From NCBI RefSeq assembly GCF_040436345.1, contig NC_133235.1, forward strand, positions 17,260,660 through 17,324,659: a DNA stretch of 64,000 nt. The letters run 5' to 3'. The position numbers and the translations under genes are program-made. The notes under the pieces were generated by a model. It worked only from the letters and a program-made list of their open reading frames with translations, was not told where the DNA came from and did no database searches. The DNA comes from Pagrus major (lineage: Eukaryota > Chordata > Actinopteri > Spariformes > Sparidae). Positions 1 to 23,400 of the stretch are shown here, one piece after another; within the stretch, counting starts at the first letter, position 1, and each line of letters opens with the position of its first letter.

Positions 1-128
1 CAGACTAGAACATGAGATATAAACCAAACACAAACACACATTCGTGGAGCAGATGATGAACTGCACTAAATTGTTTACAGAAGTTTCGATCAGACTGTTA
101 TGGACAAACTGGTGTCTTCTCTGTCCAG

Positions 129-2884
129 GACAACCCGTTTCGTCAGAGGATCGCTGAGGTTTTCTCCGAGGACGGTGAGGGGAACATGACACTGGACGAC
201 TTCCTGGACATGTTTTCAGTCCTGAGTGAGATGGCTCCGCGTGACCTCAAGGCCTACTACGCTTTCAAAATTTACGGTAAAATATTCAAAGGAATGGTAC
301 AATTAAAAAAAAAAGTTTTCCTTGTGTTTTATGTAGCTTTGTTTCAAGTCAGTTCAAGTCAAGTCAATTTAATTTAGCTTTATAGCGCCATACACAATTA
401 AAGTTATCTCATTACACTTTTAATTGGAGCAGGTCAGAGACAGAGACCCAACTTTCTCCAATGAGCAAGTACTACAAGAAAAGGCTGCCTTTTAACAGGC
501 AGAAACATCAGAGCAGACCCAGACTTAAGGTGGGGGGCCATCTGCCTTGATTAGTTGGGTTGAGAGAAGGAGAAAGATTGCTGCTTTGTTGTTGTTGCTT
601 GGAGTCCCACACACCCAACTGTTGTGTATGAAGCAAAATTAACATATTTTTTTCTTTTAAATACCCTCTTGCTTTTGTTCACACCTCATTAAAACCCAAC
701 ATGTGGAAAAGAATTGAAGTGGTACCTCTTCCCTCTGCCACAAACTGAGCTTGGACATTTGGTGAAGGTGACAAAATACAGAAATGAGCACAAAACATTG
801 ATATTTTACCCTTTGTAAAAACTTCAATAACAGAAATCCAAACAGACTTATTTAGAATTTGGTCAGGGTGAAGCTGATGTGTACAAAGTGTGGTCAACAA
901 CTATCATAGATATATCGTGTAGCTCATACATTTTCATGTGAATGTTCATTTTCAACAGATAATGTATGGTTTTCTGTGAAGGAATTACGTAGACAATAGT
1001 ATTTCACTATGTATAGCCCAATCAGAAAAGATTGCATCATGTAACCACCTTAATCGGAAGAGTCTGATCCAATCCAGCCTGATCTGAATGAATTGGGTGT
1101 AAACTTCTGATTATCCATTCAATAGGAAACTAATAGCAGCTTATAATCATGTAAATGCTTAATCCGATCATTTCTCTCTGGTTGCAATAAATATATTCAC
1201 TTTTATGTTCACCTCAACTGGGGCTAACATTAGGTGAAATTGCTTCCTGGAGGGACAGAAACATGGTGACAGCAAAACAGAGCTGGTCTGTGGCCGATGG
1301 AACTTTTTTTGTTGTAGATCTTAAAAGATTTGCATATTGTTGAACACCTCAGTGGTCGAAGGGCTCGAAATGAGTTGTTCGAACAAGATGATCCAAGGGG
1401 TATTCTACCAAACCGAGAAATATTGTTCCCAGCACACAATATCCGTCCATCTTGAGAATTCTTGAAAAATAACTTCTTCTTCTCCTTCTTCTTCTCCTGT
1501 TATATTTCTGGCTGATTAGATGCTTCACAGCGTGCAGAACCACTTTGCACGTCAAGTTGCATTCTGATCAAATGCTTTTGGCAGTGTGAACACAGGTGTT
1601 GTAGGATCACTATATTTAGCATCCATGTAAACAGTAAAGTTGAAATCTCTCATCTGTGATTTAAGTCTTTTTGCCTATGTAACCACCGCTATGTAACGTT
1701 AAGCAGGGCCTTAACTGTAACTGAAGAGCTAATATTTACCCATGTAAATTAAGCTCAAGATCATCTTTTTTAATTTTAACATAGTACATGCTTGTGAAAA
1801 GGGAGCGGGGTGAAGGGTTAGGAGCTGTAAGCATGACGGATGGTGCATAGGATGTTATAAATGATTAAGCAGCCCATTATAGAGGCAAAGAGCTTGTCAA
1901 AGCCCAGTTTGTGCTCAGCACCGGGGGTCCCCCCTAATTAACAAACGCTGACAGATGAAGAAGTTACATACACATGACCATGGTCGTGGGTCAAGGAAAC
2001 TTTCATTTATTATTCAGACCAATAGAGGAGAAAAAACAAGGAAAGTGACACACAACAAAAGCAAAGTGTGTTATGAGAAAGACTTATGAGGATGCCTGAA
2101 GTGAACTCTCTAACAAAGGACTGAGCGTGTTGGTTGAATATGTAAGGCTAAGCAGATATGTTTAATCAATGCTTTAAAGGTGCATTATGTAATAATTGGC
2201 CTCCTGTTGAATGGATTACTCAAACAAAAGACAAATATGGGGCTGCCTGTCACTACAGTAGCCGCTAACTGCTGCTAACTCTAGCTGCCAGCTAATTAGC
2301 TCAGGTAGCCATGCAGCTAGTGGCCCAGACTAGGAGTTTGGGGAACCAGGGGATTGTTGGTGTTTACACCACCAGCACAGGAGCTTTGGATCAGGACGGG
2401 ACAGGGCTAGCCAGTTAGCATGCAAACTTAGGTGGATATCTCTGTTACACAAAACATAAACATCATGGCTGTTATTCACACCTTGTTGGTAATTTAAGGC
2501 TGTTTTTCTTCAAGATTTCAACAATGACGACTTCATCTGCAAGTCAGACCTGGAGAAGACGCTGAACAAACTGACCCGTAACGAGCTGACAGAAGACGAG
2601 GTGAGGATGGTGTGTGAGAAGGTGATAGACGAGGCAGACCTGGACAACGACGGGCGTCTGTCACTGGAGGACTTCCAGCACATGATTGTTCGAGCTCCAG
2701 AGTTCCTCAGGTAGGCCAATGTGAGCCATAAAGGGTAATTCCATGTTAATACAAAAGAAAGCATTTATTGTAGATTTGTTATTTAATATAATGTGCATTT
2801 ACCTACTTTGTCTACCCTGACTCCTAACGAGGAACTTAAACAAATCTCATTTCTGTTCACAGCACCTTCCACATAAGGATATAA
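129..2884 (+). CDS. cib3: Calcium and integrin-binding family member 3, last three coding exons (5' partial)
   Basis: Coding exons 129-276, 2515-2710 and 2863-2884 join in frame. They are flanked by AG acceptors and GT donors and end in TAA at 2882-2884. The protein piece starts [20 protein letters not shown], contains [20 protein letters not shown] and ends FLSTFHIRI, which matches CIB3 better than CIB1 or CIB2 ([15 protein letters not shown] is the CIB3 form). Two EF-hand loops are visible: [12 protein letters not shown], whose first Asp codon is split by the intron, and [12 protein letters not shown]. Both carry Asp at position 12. In this family that residue is often linked to Mg2+ as well as Ca2+ binding; this is inference here. 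CIB2 and CIB3 are known partners of TMC1/2 in the hair-cell mechanotransduction complex. The first exons lie to the left of the window. The gene converges on rab8a. Confidence 0.93.
340..600 (+). repeat. Teleost interspersed repeat fragment
   Basis: The stretch holds the phrases 'tttatagcgcca', 'aaagttatctca', 'gagacccaac', 'ccttttaacaggcagaaac' and 'ggccatctgcc' in an order I recognise from a repeat scattered through many fish genomes. The family name is not assigned. Boundaries are approximate and the copy is diverged. Confidence 0.55.
2175..2440 (+). repeat. Probable teleost interspersed repeat
   Basis: It begins with 'taaaggtgcattatgtaata', a terminus shared by a class of short fish repeats. 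The internal sequence is rich in 'gctaac' and 'gctagc'. It sits just upstream of the second cib3 exon of this window. The right boundary is uncertain. Confidence 0.4.
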
Positions 2885-3499
2885 AGAAGCGAAGCAATCA
2901 CGTGTACATAACGGACTTATTTTGATGAAGAATGTCTGGAAAGTGGAGGGATCTTGACATCTCAACACAAATGATTATCTTGTGAATGCCTACTGTAGAT
3001 TTTTGCTTTTTGTGTTTTATTTTGTAAAAGATTTGTAACCAAAAACATTCTGATCTTCATCACAGATCATCAGACTTTGATACTTTGCATCCAGAGTAAA
3101 TTCTGAGTAACTATTAATCTTCTCGTCTTTCATGGGAGCATGACTGTACTTGTATTTGCTTGACCTGTACCAACACACCGAGCCCACATCCGATTTCCTT
3201 TTTATAATTGCAAATGCAGAAATAACACCGGTCATGGTGTGACTTCAGGTCTGTCATCAGGTGATGGCATCAACCAATCCATCAAGACAAGGCTCATTAG
3301 CTATGACCATCAACAGTAGATTTGTGTCTTGTATCTGAAGGGGTTCAGTTACATCGGACTATAAAAGAAACACATGCCAGAATATTCCAGTGGCTCAAAG
3401 TGAGCCAATCAAAGGAGAGCCATTTGTCATGAAAGCAGTCAAACTCCATTGTGAGAGCACGGGGTCAACTGACAGTGTAGTTTCCTCTGACAGCCGGGC

Positions 3500-3505
3500 A
3501 ATAAA
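3500..3505 (+). terminator. cib3 poly(A) signal
   Basis: AATAAA on the + strand, about 615 bases after the cib3 stop codon, so 2885 to about 3520 reads as the cib3 3' UTR. An oppositely oriented AATAAA for rab8a lies only 30 bases further right. Confidence 0.6.
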
Positions 3506-3535
3506 CACAGTGAACGTTACATTTTATAATCTCGT

Positions 3536-3541
3536 TTTATT
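3536..3541 (-). terminator. rab8a distal poly(A) signal
   Basis: TTTATT on the + strand is AATAAA on the - strand. If used, it gives rab8a a 3' UTR of about 2.9 kb (6394 down to about 3520), ending where the cib3 transcript also ends. Nearer signals could give shorter forms. Confidence 0.5.
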
Positions 3542-5089
3542 AAATCAAAAAGTACACATATCTACAAATTGTAGATACATTTTCATATTGGGTTTAGAAA
3601 GTACAGTACAATTTAAGTAGATCTCTTTTTTCAATGTGATATTTACAATGTTTTTTTTCACCTTTTTTTTTCAAAACGTATTCTATTACTCTCCCTGTGT
3701 ACTTCACAATCGCTGGAATGAAAATATGGCTGTAAAAAGGGATGTACAGTATATTATGATGTGATAGGAGTCTTAAGAAAAAGGATATGATTTAAAAACA
3801 AAATCAAAGAGGGAGTATCATTTCAGTTGAAAATGATACAGCTCAAGTCCTGCAAACATCTGCTCCCTATGTTCCTGTTTAAGACTTAAAGCTACAGAAT
3901 CACTCGAATGAGACAACAGCTACCTCCACATTTCAACGCCCAGACTCTTCCTGCTTCATCTGCCATCGTGCTTAAGATTTGCTCGCACTGATGCAGCCAT
4001 TTCTACAAAACAGAGCGTGTCCTGTTTTTGGCTCAGTGAATGACAAAACAAAAAACAAACAAAAAAACCCATACATTCAACTGTACAGGTCTACATGTCT
4101 GAAAATTGTGTTACACACATATGCACAGGTCCAAGATTCACAATGCATAGCTCACCTATGACAGAACTGAGTATTAGCGGTTAAGACAAATGGCCATGGT
4201 CGTCATGAGGTCCCAAATTATTTGATATTAAAACAAAAAATAAAAAGGTGCAGGCAAGCAAAAGCAGATCCTCCCTCGATATTGTGCATACAGGAGTTTG
4301 ATTTTCAGACGAGTAACAAATGAAGGAAGGAAACGTGAGGAACAATGGAAACAGACTCAACATCAATGTTAAATAGTTGGTACACGTTTGGATCGCACAA
4401 GTCTAGTTCACTGTGGCTCGAGCTCTTAATAAAATACTGGATAGAATTTGAGTTCAGGTGGTCACCTATAATGCATACTGTGCCTGTGGTGCCACCTAGC
4501 TGGCAAACTGAAGTCCCACAATCAAACACACACAAGTGAAAATGTACAATACTAATGGGAACCAGCTTTAAGCTTGGGTCAGGCCAGCGCTCATGTAATA
4601 AGCCAAGAAAACATCACTTTTAAACTAGAATTTGGCAGGGCAGTAGCATAGAAACAGGCTTGCAAATTATTTTTTTTCCTTTTTATAAATATATAGATAG
4701 CTGTTGAAGTACATTAGGGCAATGTTTTTCAGTGAACACTGAACAGTGGGTCACTAGCAGTGAAAAAGCAAAGGAGATCACAAGTAGGTGTAATAAAATT
4801 TAGGAATTATGCCCATTATACTACCAAGACTCAATAGATCAAAACAGTTGTAACTAAGTAATTGTATTGCAAATCTATCACTTGGCACAGACTACACACA
4901 AAACACGAGTTACTGGTAAAGTGCAAGGAGAGCTGCGCGGATAGCAGGAGAAGGGACTTACAGTGTGAAACTTTAGGATAAGTGATTTTAATTGGTCGAA
5001 TAACTGAAGACGTCATTTAGCTTCACTGTGAATCAGAGCTGCTACAAAACTTTCAAGTCAAATTAAAGGCAACGCTTAAAAGTCATCTT

Positions 5090-5370
5090 ATTTAGAGTTG
5101 AAACAATTAGTCAACTGAGAGAAAATAAATTGTTGAGTATTTTGATATTTGATTAATAGTTTTAAGTCGATTTTCAAGCAAGAATGTCAAACATTTACTG
5201 AAGTATTTACTGCCTTCCTGCAATCTTGATGTATTTTGGACCTTTGATCAGACAAAACACAACATCTGAAGATGTCACTTCAAGCTTTAGGAAACTTTTA
5301 GAAGCATTTTTTAGATTAATCAAGAAAATAAGAGGCAGAATAACCGAAAATATGAGGAATGATTAAATGT
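5090..5370. repeat. Diverged teleost repeat in the rab8a 3' UTR
   Basis: Phrases such as 'gttgaaacaattagtcaact', 'gattaatagttttaagtcga' and 'agattaatcaagaaaataa' resemble a very common fish repeat that carries 'cgattaatcgatta' ends. It is old and its boundaries are vague. Confidence 0.45.
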
Positions 5371-6394
5371 CATTCTAATCGTATTACACTGTACTGAACT
5401 GTGAAGGATTATTTAAATTATACAGCCTGCATATCTTGATATTGTCCTAAATTGTGTACTTAGAGTGGGTAACAATGCAGTGTTAGCACATTGCACTCAA
5501 ACATTTTGTATGTACAACTCATTGTTGCTGGTCACTACACCAGAGAAAGTCTAAGCAGAAATGTCAGCTCACAAACGTTCTGATAATTTGACAGCAGAGC
5601 TTTATCTACAGAGGCAGAAATCTGGATTATATTTTTAGATTTTTTTGTTACCAAACTGTCTTCCAGGACCTGAAAGCTATTGCAGAAAGGTTAAATACAA
5701 ATGTGGGTGGTGTGTAAGGATCTGAGCGAGATGAAACACGCATTTTTAGTCACATTAAATGATTGTCAAGGACTACACGCAAAACCTTTCAGTTGAATTC
5801 CTCTCTGATCCTTGACTGCTTTACTCGTGACAGGATTCTCAACTGCTGTAATGAAAATGAAAGCATGTGCAACTCTGTTTCACTAGAGTTTAAGCCTTTC
5901 AGTCTCTGGGTGACATTTATAACTTAAAAAGGGAAAGAGTACTGATAAAAATAGATCTAAATATCACATTTGTATTTGCAATCCCAAAACCTTGACATTA
6001 ATTTAATGATTTCTCATCCTCGGTTGTGCTACCGGCTGTGTGAAATATAAGTGCGTATTACAAAGAGACTAACATCGGAAGTAAGAGCCTGTCTTTTGTG
6101 TGATAAGGAACATCTGGACAATGCTCCTGGTTGAGTCCTCGACCAGTCAAGCACTCTGACCCATGAAAACAAAAGATCTCCTTAAAATGGAAGAGATGCA
6201 CCACTGGAAGCTTTCAGAAGAGGAAGAGAGGAGGAGGATTCCTCCGCTTACTTGGAATATAATGGTTTGTGTGTGGACTGGGAGGACAGGCCATAGGTGG
6301 GTATAAAGAGGGAAGGGGAAGGAAGTGCTAAGAGCAAGCACAGTCCATTTATGTCCAGCCAGCTGGCAGCCAGTGTCGAAGCAGGCCCTGGTCC

Positions 6395-8999
6395 TCAGAG
6401 GAGGGTACAGCGGAAGAAGCTGGTCTTTTTCTGAGGCTCGGAGATCTTCACTCCGTGACTGCTCCCCTGCGGCGTGTTGCCCTCCTGCGAACATAACAGA
6501 GGAACAAGTCACTACTCTGCCATGTAGAACTGTTGTCTCAGTGAATGCTCCCGAATGGATCAGCAGTCACAATGCAAAGATTTCTTCTTACCAACTTTGT
6601 GTCCATTTTTGATTTGATGTCTCTGGCGAGTGTCAAAAACGCCTGTGAACCAGATCAAATACACATGTTGTGATTCTTAAGGCATATGATCTCTTAAGCA
6701 TATTATAATTCAAGGTAGAATTCCTACTTACATTTTCCACATTGATGTTGGCCTTTGCACTCGTCTCCATGAACTTTATCCCAAACTCTAATGCAAGCTG
6801 TAGGAAAAGGAGAAAATTGACACGTTTTCTTCATTAATCGTTAGCAAACATAATTATTTACCATCAAATATAATCTAATCACATGTTTTATTTTTCCAAA
6901 TTCAACCAAACTCTTACCTTCTCCCCCCTGTCTTTGGACACCTGCCGCTTGTCATTGATGTCACACTTGTTGCCAAGGACCATCTTCTCAACATCAGAAG
7001 ATGCATGCTGGATCAAGAGAAAAGTAAAAAGTTATTAAATAAAAACATACACTGCATGGTGTCATTTGGATATTTTAAGAGGTAGCAAGAAGGTAAAGGA
7101 GGGTCTATTCGAGCGAGTGAATACCTCTTCTATGTTCCTTATCCAGTTCTTGATATTCTCAAAAGACTTCTCGTTGGTGATGTCGTAGACGAGCATGATG
7201 CCCTGTAAAGAGAGGTAGATCAAATGTGTTAACAGTAATAACTCAGCTTAAGAGCCCTGGCCTCCTTCAAGAGTGGATTTATGTTACATGTGCCTTTCAA
7301 GATGTGAAGACACCCACCATAGCTCCTCTGTAGTAGGCTGTTGTGATTGTTCGGAAGCGCTCCTGACCAGCCGTATCCCTGAAAAACGCCAGAATTGTCA
7401 CATTAATATATCTAAAACACTACATGTGAAATGCCTTTAAGATCAATATTTCAATAAAACATGTGGGAAAGTTTGCATCAATTTCTCAGGGCAGATCAGT
7501 GTGATAGGTGGGGGAACTTGGCTTTTCTTGTATTGAGTCCTCTCAAATGAATAAGAATTTGGTATATTGTAGGTAAGCAACTACACTATAGAGTGGAGCA
7601 AATTCCACTAAAATTAACATGTACATTCAATTTTACAAAAATTATGCAACTTTCAAGGTCCTGTGGTCTAGGGGTAGACTGATTATCAGCCCTGACCAAT
7701 TATCGAGGCCAATATTTAGCATTCAGTGATTTTTCTGTCAGATTGCCGATAAAATACTCTATTTAATACGATAATTAAAAAATGTGTTACTTTGGCTCTG
7801 ATGCAGCATCCCCTCACACATCGTCTCGCCCACAACACTATCTGATTGGTAAGACATCACTTTTAATAGCCTATGAATACTGAATAATCTGAGTTTCCAA
7901 AGTACCTAGTAACTAAATTATCAAATAAATGTAGTGGAGAGGTGAGTTTCATTCTTAATGCAAATGAATATCAGTGGCAAATATCTTTTTTTTAGTCTCT
8001 TTGATTTCTAATAATCAGTATCAGTTATGAAAATGCCCCATCGATCGACCCCTACTGTGGTCACCCTACATTTAGAAAGGAACCATAAATTACTTTGAGA
8101 AAAGTGTGTGCCATCCATAACTTATTAGCAAAATATTGATAAACACACTGCCATTATGTCACAAGCCCTGTAATAAAGGATTTAAGATAAACTTACCATA
8201 TCTGTAACTTTATCTTCTTGCCGTCGAGCTCTATTGTCCTAATCTTGAAATCAATGCCTGCAGGGATAAAGAAGGATCATGCATGTCAATCATAACGTTA
8301 GCATGCTAGCTTAACATAACTGTCAAACATTGGCTGACAGTGTTTTGACACATCAAATGACACTCGTGGACTTTGAATAGGAAGCGACTCAGCTTCTTGT
8401 CACGTTAGTCGGCAGTAATGTGTGCATATGGGAACATCTGTGCTTTTATAATGGTTAAATTAATCAGCTATACGGCGCTTCATATCAGCCTTTCCGGTGT
8501 CTTACCAGGAAGTAGACGGGGCCTGGTGGCTAAAGTCAGAGCTATTTGGCTAACTGCTAAAGTTAGCTAGCAGGAGAGCCACCCGGCATGACTTTATAAT
8601 ACCGTTACCATACCAATAGTTCTGCTCGTGCATTAGCCTTACGCAAAACACACAGTTAGCAGTGTCCCCTCTGCCCTCTCCTATGAACGAGTTAATTATA
8701 TTCATGACATCTGAAAGCACAACATTTTTATTAATGACAAACAGAAACTAACGTTACATCCAGCCGTCAACGTAGCATAAAACAGCATTCCAGCAAATAG
8801 CCTGCGCCGAGGAGACAGCCCATTGGCGTATTGTAAACAGACAGAAAGACACAGTTCACATCACAAAAAACGTACCTATAGTTGAGATAAAGGTTGAGTT
8901 GAAGGCGTCTTCTGAAAACCTGAAGAGAACACAGGTCTTCCCGACACCGGAGTCGCCGATTAACAGTAATTTAAACAAATAGTCGTATGTCTTCGCCAT
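6395..8999 (-). CDS. rab8a: Ras-related small GTPase Rab8A, complete, 8 exons
   Basis: Coding exons in order: 8999-8876, 8257-8197, 7378-7318, 7202-7125, 7007-6918, 6797-6732, 6642-6592 and 6484-6395. They total 618 bases plus the stop, giving 206 residues (human RAB8A has 207). All GTPase motifs are present: P-loop GDSGVGKT (15-22), switch I Thr40, WDTAGQE (62-68), NKCD (121-124) and ETSAK (149-153). The C-terminal CTLL is a prenylation signal. Thr72, the site that LRRK2 phosphorylates in human RAB8A, is kept. The start at 8999 has A at -3 and G at +4. Rab8A directs Golgi and recycling-endosome vesicles to the plasma membrane and primary cilium. [13 protein letters not shown] switch flanks and the acidic EGN-PQGS tail favour Rab8a over Rab10 or Rab13. 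Nothing looks broken. Confidence 0.97.
7379..8196 (-). other. rab8a intron 2
   Basis: An 818-base intron between exons 2 and 3. Nearly half of it is a single transposon-like insertion at 7669-8054. Nothing else is recognised in it. Confidence 0.85.
7669..8054. mobile_element. Non-autonomous hAT-like DNA transposon with perfect 8 bp target duplication
   Basis: The 386 bp insert starts TAGGGGTAGACTGAT and ends ATCGATCGACCCCTA. The ends form imperfect terminal inverted repeats (TAGGGGT.GA..GAT). It is flanked on both sides by CTGTGGTC (7661-7668 and 8055-8062), a perfect 8 bp direct repeat, the length made by hAT transposases. It has no open frame, so it moved with help from another element. 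It lies in rab8a intron 2. Confidence 0.8.
8258..8875 (-). other. rab8a intron 1
   Basis: A 618-base intron after the first coding exon. It has 'gctaac' and 'gctagc' runs and no recognised element. The stretch near the exon is fairly GC-rich, as first introns often are. Confidence 0.85.
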
Positions 9000-9143
9000 A
9001 CTTGATATTATTGCGGAAATCCCGCCCGGCGAAGCAGTGATGTGAATGTGCAGAAATGACGCCCCCTGCTGGCCCGGAATCCACCTGCTGTTTATGCGTG
9101 ACTGGGACCAGTGGGCGTTTACCCCTTCACTCACTGTAGTCTG
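9000..9143 (-). promoter_or_regulatory. rab8a 5' UTR and likely core promoter
   Basis: This sequence just upstream of the rab8a start is GC-richer than its surroundings, with 'cccgcccggcg' and a TGACG half-CRE near 9057. There is no TATA box, which fits a housekeeping promoter. The start site is not resolved. A repeat begins at 9144, so the promoter appears compact. Confidence 0.4.
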
Positions 9144-9415
9144 CAGCGTTGGAAGTAACTAAGTACATTTACTCAAGAGGCCTAGTCAACCTCAGCACTT
9201 GGATATTTTCCTTTATTTCACTTTGTACTTTTCACTCCACTACATTTATCATGCAGCTATGATTGGGCTGCTAGTTGCTATGCAGATTTTATTTGCAAAA
9301 CACATGTGAAATACAGAAAATATGGTGCATCCCAACATTAAAATGCTGCTTACACAATAATGCACACATATTACCTATACACTTATATAATATATACAAA
9401 TAGACTGGCACTCAG
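9144..9415. repeat. Fragment of a dispersed teleost hAT-like repeat
   Basis: It begins CAGCGTTGGAAGTAACTAAG, then 'gtacatttactcaag' and 'cttttcactccactacattt', and later 'acattaaaatgctgcttaca'. The same signatures recur, in either orientation, at about 20464, 22298, 47296, 47712 and 52505, so this is one family in six places. This copy lacks its right end. Confidence 0.65.
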
Positions 9416-10250
9416 TAGAGTGCATACCTCCACCGAGGCCCGTCTCTTTTCATTCAGTCAAGCTTAATACGATACTCGATAGCCCTGAATCACACCAAAT
9501 TTTAAACTACCCGTAAGCCCACCAGAGCTAGCATCAAATTGTACTCACTCATAGATACCAACCACCTAAATACCCATGATTTTCTTCATTAATAGTTGAC
9601 TATGCAATTTTACGCAGTATTAATTATGTGTATTTTCTCAATTGTTTTCATATTTATCATATTTTGTATTTATCAATATATTTTATTCCGCAGGGCAGAG
9701 ATGCCTTGTAGAGAGCGGGGATTGAAACAAGGAGCTGGAACCAACAAATGTTTGACATTTGGGTTTGAAAAATGGCCTAAATGAATAGTTGATCAGCAAA
9801 GTTCTTTCGATCGTATAATCAATTAATCGTTGCAGGTCTAGTTCCATGTGCCCCTTTTTAACTTTGAGCACCTGCCCCGCTAAAGGTCTCTGCACGGCCC
9901 TGTCAAGTTAATGGGGTCTATTCAAGACAGAGACCCACCCTTCATCCAAGTTTCACTGAAATCTATTCGGTAGTTTTTGTGCAAGCCTGCTGACAAACCA
10001 ACAAATGAATGAACGCAGGTGAAATCATAACGTAATTGGCGCAGGTAATAATGAAACTGAAAGGGGGCCATTTTGCATAATATGTACTTCTATCATCTTA
10101 GGATTAGCTGTGGAGATCAGTTCGTTCTCCTTTATGAAAAACTAAATCACATGGCCTTTCTCAGCAGATAGAGTTGCTCAGTTGTCTTGGCGGTGGTGTA
10201 GTTATCTAGCTACTATGGTTTAGTATTTATTACCTTTGCCCTTATGTGTT
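9416..10250. other. Intergenic repeat-derived DNA between rab8a and tpm4
   Basis: No gene is seen. Parts such as 'cacaccaaattttaaact' and 'tcggtagtttttgtgcaagc' resemble an old fish repeat. A separate block near 9596-9900 ends in 'caattaatcgttgcaggtct', typical of another. Small open frames here show no recognisable protein. Confidence 0.5.
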
Positions 10251-10252
10251 CA

Positions 10253-10280
10253 CGAATGAATGAATGAATGAATGAATGAT
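10253..10280. repeat. (GAAT)n microsatellite
   Basis: About seven consecutive GAAT units lie between rab8a and tpm4. Confidence 0.9.
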
Positions 10281-10347
10281 GAAAATGTCTCATTTAGCTA
10301 ACAGAAAAACTGATGGCCAACATACTACTTTTTGAGAACATCATCTT

Positions 10348-10727
10348 TTAAGTTCCAGTTTATAGGATTTAGAGTGATCTATTGGCAGAAACAGAATATT
10401 ATATTCAAAATCATGTTTTCAATAGTGTATAATCACCTGAAACTAATAAAAGTTGCTTTTTTGTTACATTACAATTAGCCTTTTAGTACAACAGAGGGAG
10501 TAGGTCCTCTTCTACAGTACCCCATGTTGCACTGCCACGTTTCTACAGTAGCCTAGAACAGACAAACCAAACACTGGCTCTAGAGAGGGCCTTTTGCACT
10601 TTTAGTGGCCAAAGTAGGTTCTTCTTTTTTTGCTTCGAAGGGATAGGTAAGGGGAGGGGTATTCAGCTAGTTACAATCTACAAATTCACTGCTAGATACC
10701 TCTAATTCCTACATACTGGACCTTTAA
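10348..10727. mobile_element. MITE-like element with about 24 bp terminal inverted repeats
   Basis: The left end AAGTTCCAGTTTATAGGATT and the right end, read on the other strand, AAGGTCCAGTATGTAGGAAT match at about 20 of 24 positions. TTAA occurs at both outer edges. The internal phrase 'acaaaccaaacactggctct' is common in fish repeats. There is no coding capacity. Confidence 0.65.
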
Positions 10728-11020
10728 CATTCACCCTATGTGGTTATATGTCGTTCAGTCAGTGACATTAGTCTTTGTGGGACAGAAGGGCCAGCAGCTC
10801 AGCAAGATCTCTACTTTCGTGTTTGAGGAATTCACTGTCTTAGCCGAGCAGAACAGAAAACACAGAGCATGTTAGCACATGAAGACTAGAGGGTGAGCTC
10901 ATTCTGCTCCCTTGTGTTGCAACTCCCTGACGCACACACACAAACACATACGCAGATCTGAGGACAAACTCAGTCAACCAAACCCATAAAACTCACTTCA
11001 TCAAAATCATCATCATCAGT

Positions 11021-11026
11021 TTTATT
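11021..11026 (-). terminator. tpm4 poly(A) signal for the exon 9d transcript
   Basis: AATAAA on the - strand, about 240 bases after the stop codon of exon 9d. It defines a short 3' UTR for the cytoskeletal-type transcript. Confidence 0.6.
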
Positions 11027-11263
11027 TGTGCTCAGTTTGGTCTACAACACAATTTCTAGCACCGAAAACTGAATATCATATGGACCCAAAACCATTTTTT
11101 AAAAAAGGAAAAAGAAACAAAAAGAACCATAAATATGTAAAAAGGGGTACATTTGTCTTTAAACGGGAATAAGGGTGAAATTACAGAAAATGGATGGCAT
11201 GTAGAAAAATTTCTTTGACAAAACAAATGTTTTTTTTGTTTGTTTGATGTTCTTCTTGGCATT

Positions 11264-22970
<11,707 letters not shown>

Positions 22971-23400
22971 GGTGACAGTTGGGTCTCAGTGGCTTCAAAA
23001 AAAGAAAGTTTTTTATCTCTTTGGGTGAAGAGCTGGTGCAGATGTTCAGATGAAGACGACTCTCACAAGGTTGAAGAAGAAGGGGAGCAGCCAGCAGATG
23101 CAGAAAGGAGGAGAGAGGGAGTGAGCGGAGAGGAGAGGAGAGGAGAGGAGAGGAGGATGCAAACTGAGAGTCGGAGGAGCTCTATGTGATTTAAACTTGA
23201 CTGGAGGTTTGGAGACAGCCCCAGTCTCTTGTGACAGCCCTTTCCCACCGTTCACCCCTTCAACCACTCCCCGCCTTGGCTACTCTATACTGTGCCCCCC
23301 TCCCTAATCTAAACTTCACCTCTTGAACGCTCTCTGTGGGGACAGAGTGGTGTCGATGTGTTGGCAATATCCAGCCTATCTCCTTATTTGAATCATGGCC
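22971..23400 (-). promoter_or_regulatory. tpm4 long-isoform 5' UTR and candidate promoter
   Basis: Upstream of exon 1a on the - strand there is a TATA-like GTTTAAAT at 23189-23196, about 220 bases before the start codon, and a GGAGA-repeat in the presumed 5' UTR (23125-23157). CCTTATTTGA at 23382-23391 is one base off a CArG box. The transcription start is inferred and not seen. Confidence 0.35.
23125..23157. repeat. (GGAGA)n pentanucleotide repeat
   Basis: About six GGAGA/GAGGA units lie just upstream of the tpm4 exon 1a start, probably in its 5' UTR or proximal promoter, where length variation could matter. Confidence 0.85.

Larger units (their letters stand above)
277..2514 (+). other. 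cib3 intron with two interspersed repeat fragments
   Basis: Intron between the first and second cib3 coding exons of this window, with GT at 277 and AG ending at 2514. It has no further exon that I can see. About 340-600 and about 2175-2440 look like dispersed teleost repeats. A CTT-rich run lies near 1480-1500. The remainder is AT-rich and unremarkable. Confidence 0.8.
3520..6394 (-). other. Probable rab8a 3' untranslated region
   Basis: About 2.9 kb of non-coding sequence between the rab8a stop codon and its most distal AATAAA. No other gene is visible. It contains a diverged fish repeat at about 5090-5370. A long 3' UTR fits what is known of vertebrate RAB8A, but the true end needs transcript data. 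Confidence 0.5.

Noticed and set aside
186-377. Short + strand frame starting [10 protein letters not shown]
   Set aside because: The first part is the real cib3 exon, but the frame then runs through the splice donor at 277 into intron; it is not a separate gene.
6147-6612. Open frames of about 95-121 codons on both strands
   Set aside because: They overlap the last coding exon of rab8a in other frames and run into its UTR and intron.
23046-23267. Serine/leucine-rich open frames on the - strand
   Set aside because: They come from the GGAGA repeat next to tpm4 exon 1a.
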